This document shows, in pieces, positions 62,635 to 64,000 of a stretch of 64,000 nucleotides of DNA. Source of the stretch: Peribacillus frigoritolerans (GTDB lineage Bacteria; Bacillota; Bacilli; Bacillales; DSM-1321). A model generated the notes under the pieces. That model worked only from the letters and a program-made list of their open reading frames with translations, was not told the DNA's origin and did not search any database. Numbering within the stretch: the stretch's first letter is position 1; each line of letters starts with the position of its first letter. Made by a program: the position numbers and the translations under genes. The stretch lies in contig JAUPFL010000001.1 in NCBI GenBank assembly GCA_030562215.1, positions 2,840,501 through 2,904,500 of the forward strand. The letters run 5' to 3'.

Positions 62635-64000
62635 ATGAAATCATTCATCATTCAAAAAGGAGCAGCACTTACCTTAACAGCTATATTGGCGGGTACAATG
62701 GTATACCCTGCTTATGGAACTGTACAAGCGGTGTGTAAGACGCCAACCCAACATGCTATCGATAAAGCTGCCAATACCGACAATATTCCAGGCGTTATCA
62801 ATACCGTGAAGAATGGAGATTCGAGCTGGTCATATGCTTCCGGTGAAGCGAATATTGAAAGAAACCATAAGGTGGACGCCGACTCCGCTTTCCGGATCGG
62901 AAGTACAACGAAGTCGTTTGTCGCTACGGTTGCCTTGCAGCTTGCTGGCGAGAAGAAGCTAAGTCTCGATGATACGGTGGAGAAATGGCTGCCGGGGCTT
63001 GTGCAGGGCAAGGTTTACGACGGCAATACCATTAAGATTCGTCAATTGTTAAATCATACAAGCGGAATTCCAGACTACTTGACTCCAGAGCTCAAGACTA
63101 AATTACTCGAAAATCCAGGGAAAAATTATACACCCGAACAGTTAATTGCCCAGGCCATGGAGCTAGAGCCGGTAACGGGGTGGGCATATTCGAACACGAA
63201 TGCGGCTATTATGGGACTCATTATCCAGAAGGTCACCGGGGAAACATATGCCGAACAGATTAAGAAGCGAATTATTGAACCGCTTCAACTTAAAGAAACG
63301 TTCCTCCCTGGCAGCTCGGTAGATATTCCGAAAAAAATGCACGAGGCTACTTGAACATTGGAGGTAAATTAGTAGATATTACTGTGCTTAACCCATCATT
63401 TGCTAACGCCGGCGGGGAAATGATCTCGACAGGGGAAGACTTGACGACGTTTTTCCGCGCTTTATTAGGCGGAAAGCTATTGAAACCAGAGATACAGAAG
63501 GAAATGATGACCAGCACAGCCGACTCCCTTATGGAAAGTATGGACTTGGCATACACGGAACAAAGCTGCCGGACGGCACCATCGTATGGGGACATGGCGG
63601 GGGTATTCCCGGATTTACCAACTTTGCAGGCGGAACGGAAGACGGTCAACATGTCATCTCTATAAATATCAATGTACTAGGAAATGCGGATAAACATATC
63701 AACGATATTTTAGCGTCGGAATTCGCAAGAGAAGCCAAAAAAGAACTCAAGGAGGAGGTAAAGAAAAGTAAGCATCGGGTAGAAGTCAAATGCGTCATGG
63801 ATGAGGTTATAACCAACAAAAGAGTCCCGAGTATCGTGGCTGGTGGGCTACAGGACGGGAAACGCTGGTCCTACGCTACAGGTACAGCCAGCTACGAAGT
63901 ACCACGCCCGGTGGAGCCGAACTTTTCATTCCGTATTGGAAGCATCACGAAGACGTTCACCGCTTCAGTTGTATTGCAGTTGGCTGAGGAGAAACAATTG
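62635..64000 (+). CDS. Tandem-domain serine beta-lactamase-like protein, 5' part (two frame breaks)
   Basis: Signal peptide (KGAALTLTAILAGTMVYPAYG). First domain: SxxK in FRIGSTTKSFVATVALQLAG, YxN in GWAYSNTNAAIMGLI and WGHGGGIPGFTNF as the HxG motif, typical of Bacillales D-alanyl-D-alanine carboxypeptidase/beta-lactamase family proteins. Breaks near 63350 (TT to TTT) and 63536 (T to TT) are repaired to EATLNIGGKLVDI and ESYGLGIHGTKLPDG. After EEVKKSKHRVEVKCVMDEVI a second copy of the same domain begins (GKRWSYATGTASYEV, FRIGSITKTFTASVVLQLAE) and runs off the window. Confidence 0.8.

Overview
The window comes from a low-GC, endospore-forming Firmicute of the Bacillaceae. The evidence is purine-rich GGAGG ribosome binding sites, frequent TTG/GTG starts, SpoIID and SpoIIP homologues, a YkkC/YkkD-type SMR pair, an Mhq-type quinone detoxification cluster and an AnsZ-type asparaginase. 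I see no rRNA, tRNA, ribosomal protein or other core housekeeping gene, so this is accessory DNA: a chromosomal variable region or a large plasmid.

Layout. 0-9 kb: an oxidoreductase end, DinB protein, lipoprotein, SMR pair, DUF2750 protein, a protein without basic residues, a metallophosphoesterase and a methyltransferase, mostly + strand and separated by copies of a dispersed repeat. 9-16 kb: ChrA with a PadR-like gene, a complete IS3-family element, nitronate monooxygenase, tautomerase and a divergent LysR gene, then a truncated IS110 transposase. 16-23 kb: HXXEE and DUF5677 proteins, a serine resolvase, small genes, SpoIIP and a complete IS110-family element inserted in a repeat copy. 23.5-28.1 kb: a minus-strand cluster (transporter, 40- and 52-residue peptides, HExxH protein, Cys-rich DUF3109 protein, luciferase-like flavin enzyme) that looks like a RiPP locus. 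28.4-35.2 kb: a very regular array in which single + strand genes alternate with the repeat. 35.8-46.7 kb: amidohydrolase / ABM / isochorismatase-like genes, FMN reductase, LtrA, MarR, two ring-cleaving dioxygenases, MhqD and an alpha/beta hydrolase. 47.8-52.4 kb: two membrane proteins of unknown function beside a mobilization module (xis-like gene, relaxase, MobC-like). 52.7-57.3 kb: membrane protein, DeoR regulator, HAD phosphatase, LysR fragment, asparaginase. 57.8-64 kb: an SLH-tailed beta-lactamase-like lipoprotein, a fused histidine kinase/response regulator and a tandem-domain beta-lactamase-like protein cut by the window end; the last two are visibly richer in G and C.

The dominant structural theme is a repeat of about 80-90 bp, in about 28 full or partial copies, all in + orientation. 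It usually starts at or just after a stop codon and is built from three hairpins; the middle one is a terminator-like stem and the third shows compensatory base changes between copies. The IS110 element sits exactly in one copy, and its upstream non-coding end carries two short segments that match or complement the target, as expected for a bridge RNA.

About 40 frame breaks occur across the window. Nearly all are repaired by adding one base to a short homopolymer run, so most broken genes here are probably intact in the organism and broken by the assembly. I give such genes as single entries and state where the break lies.
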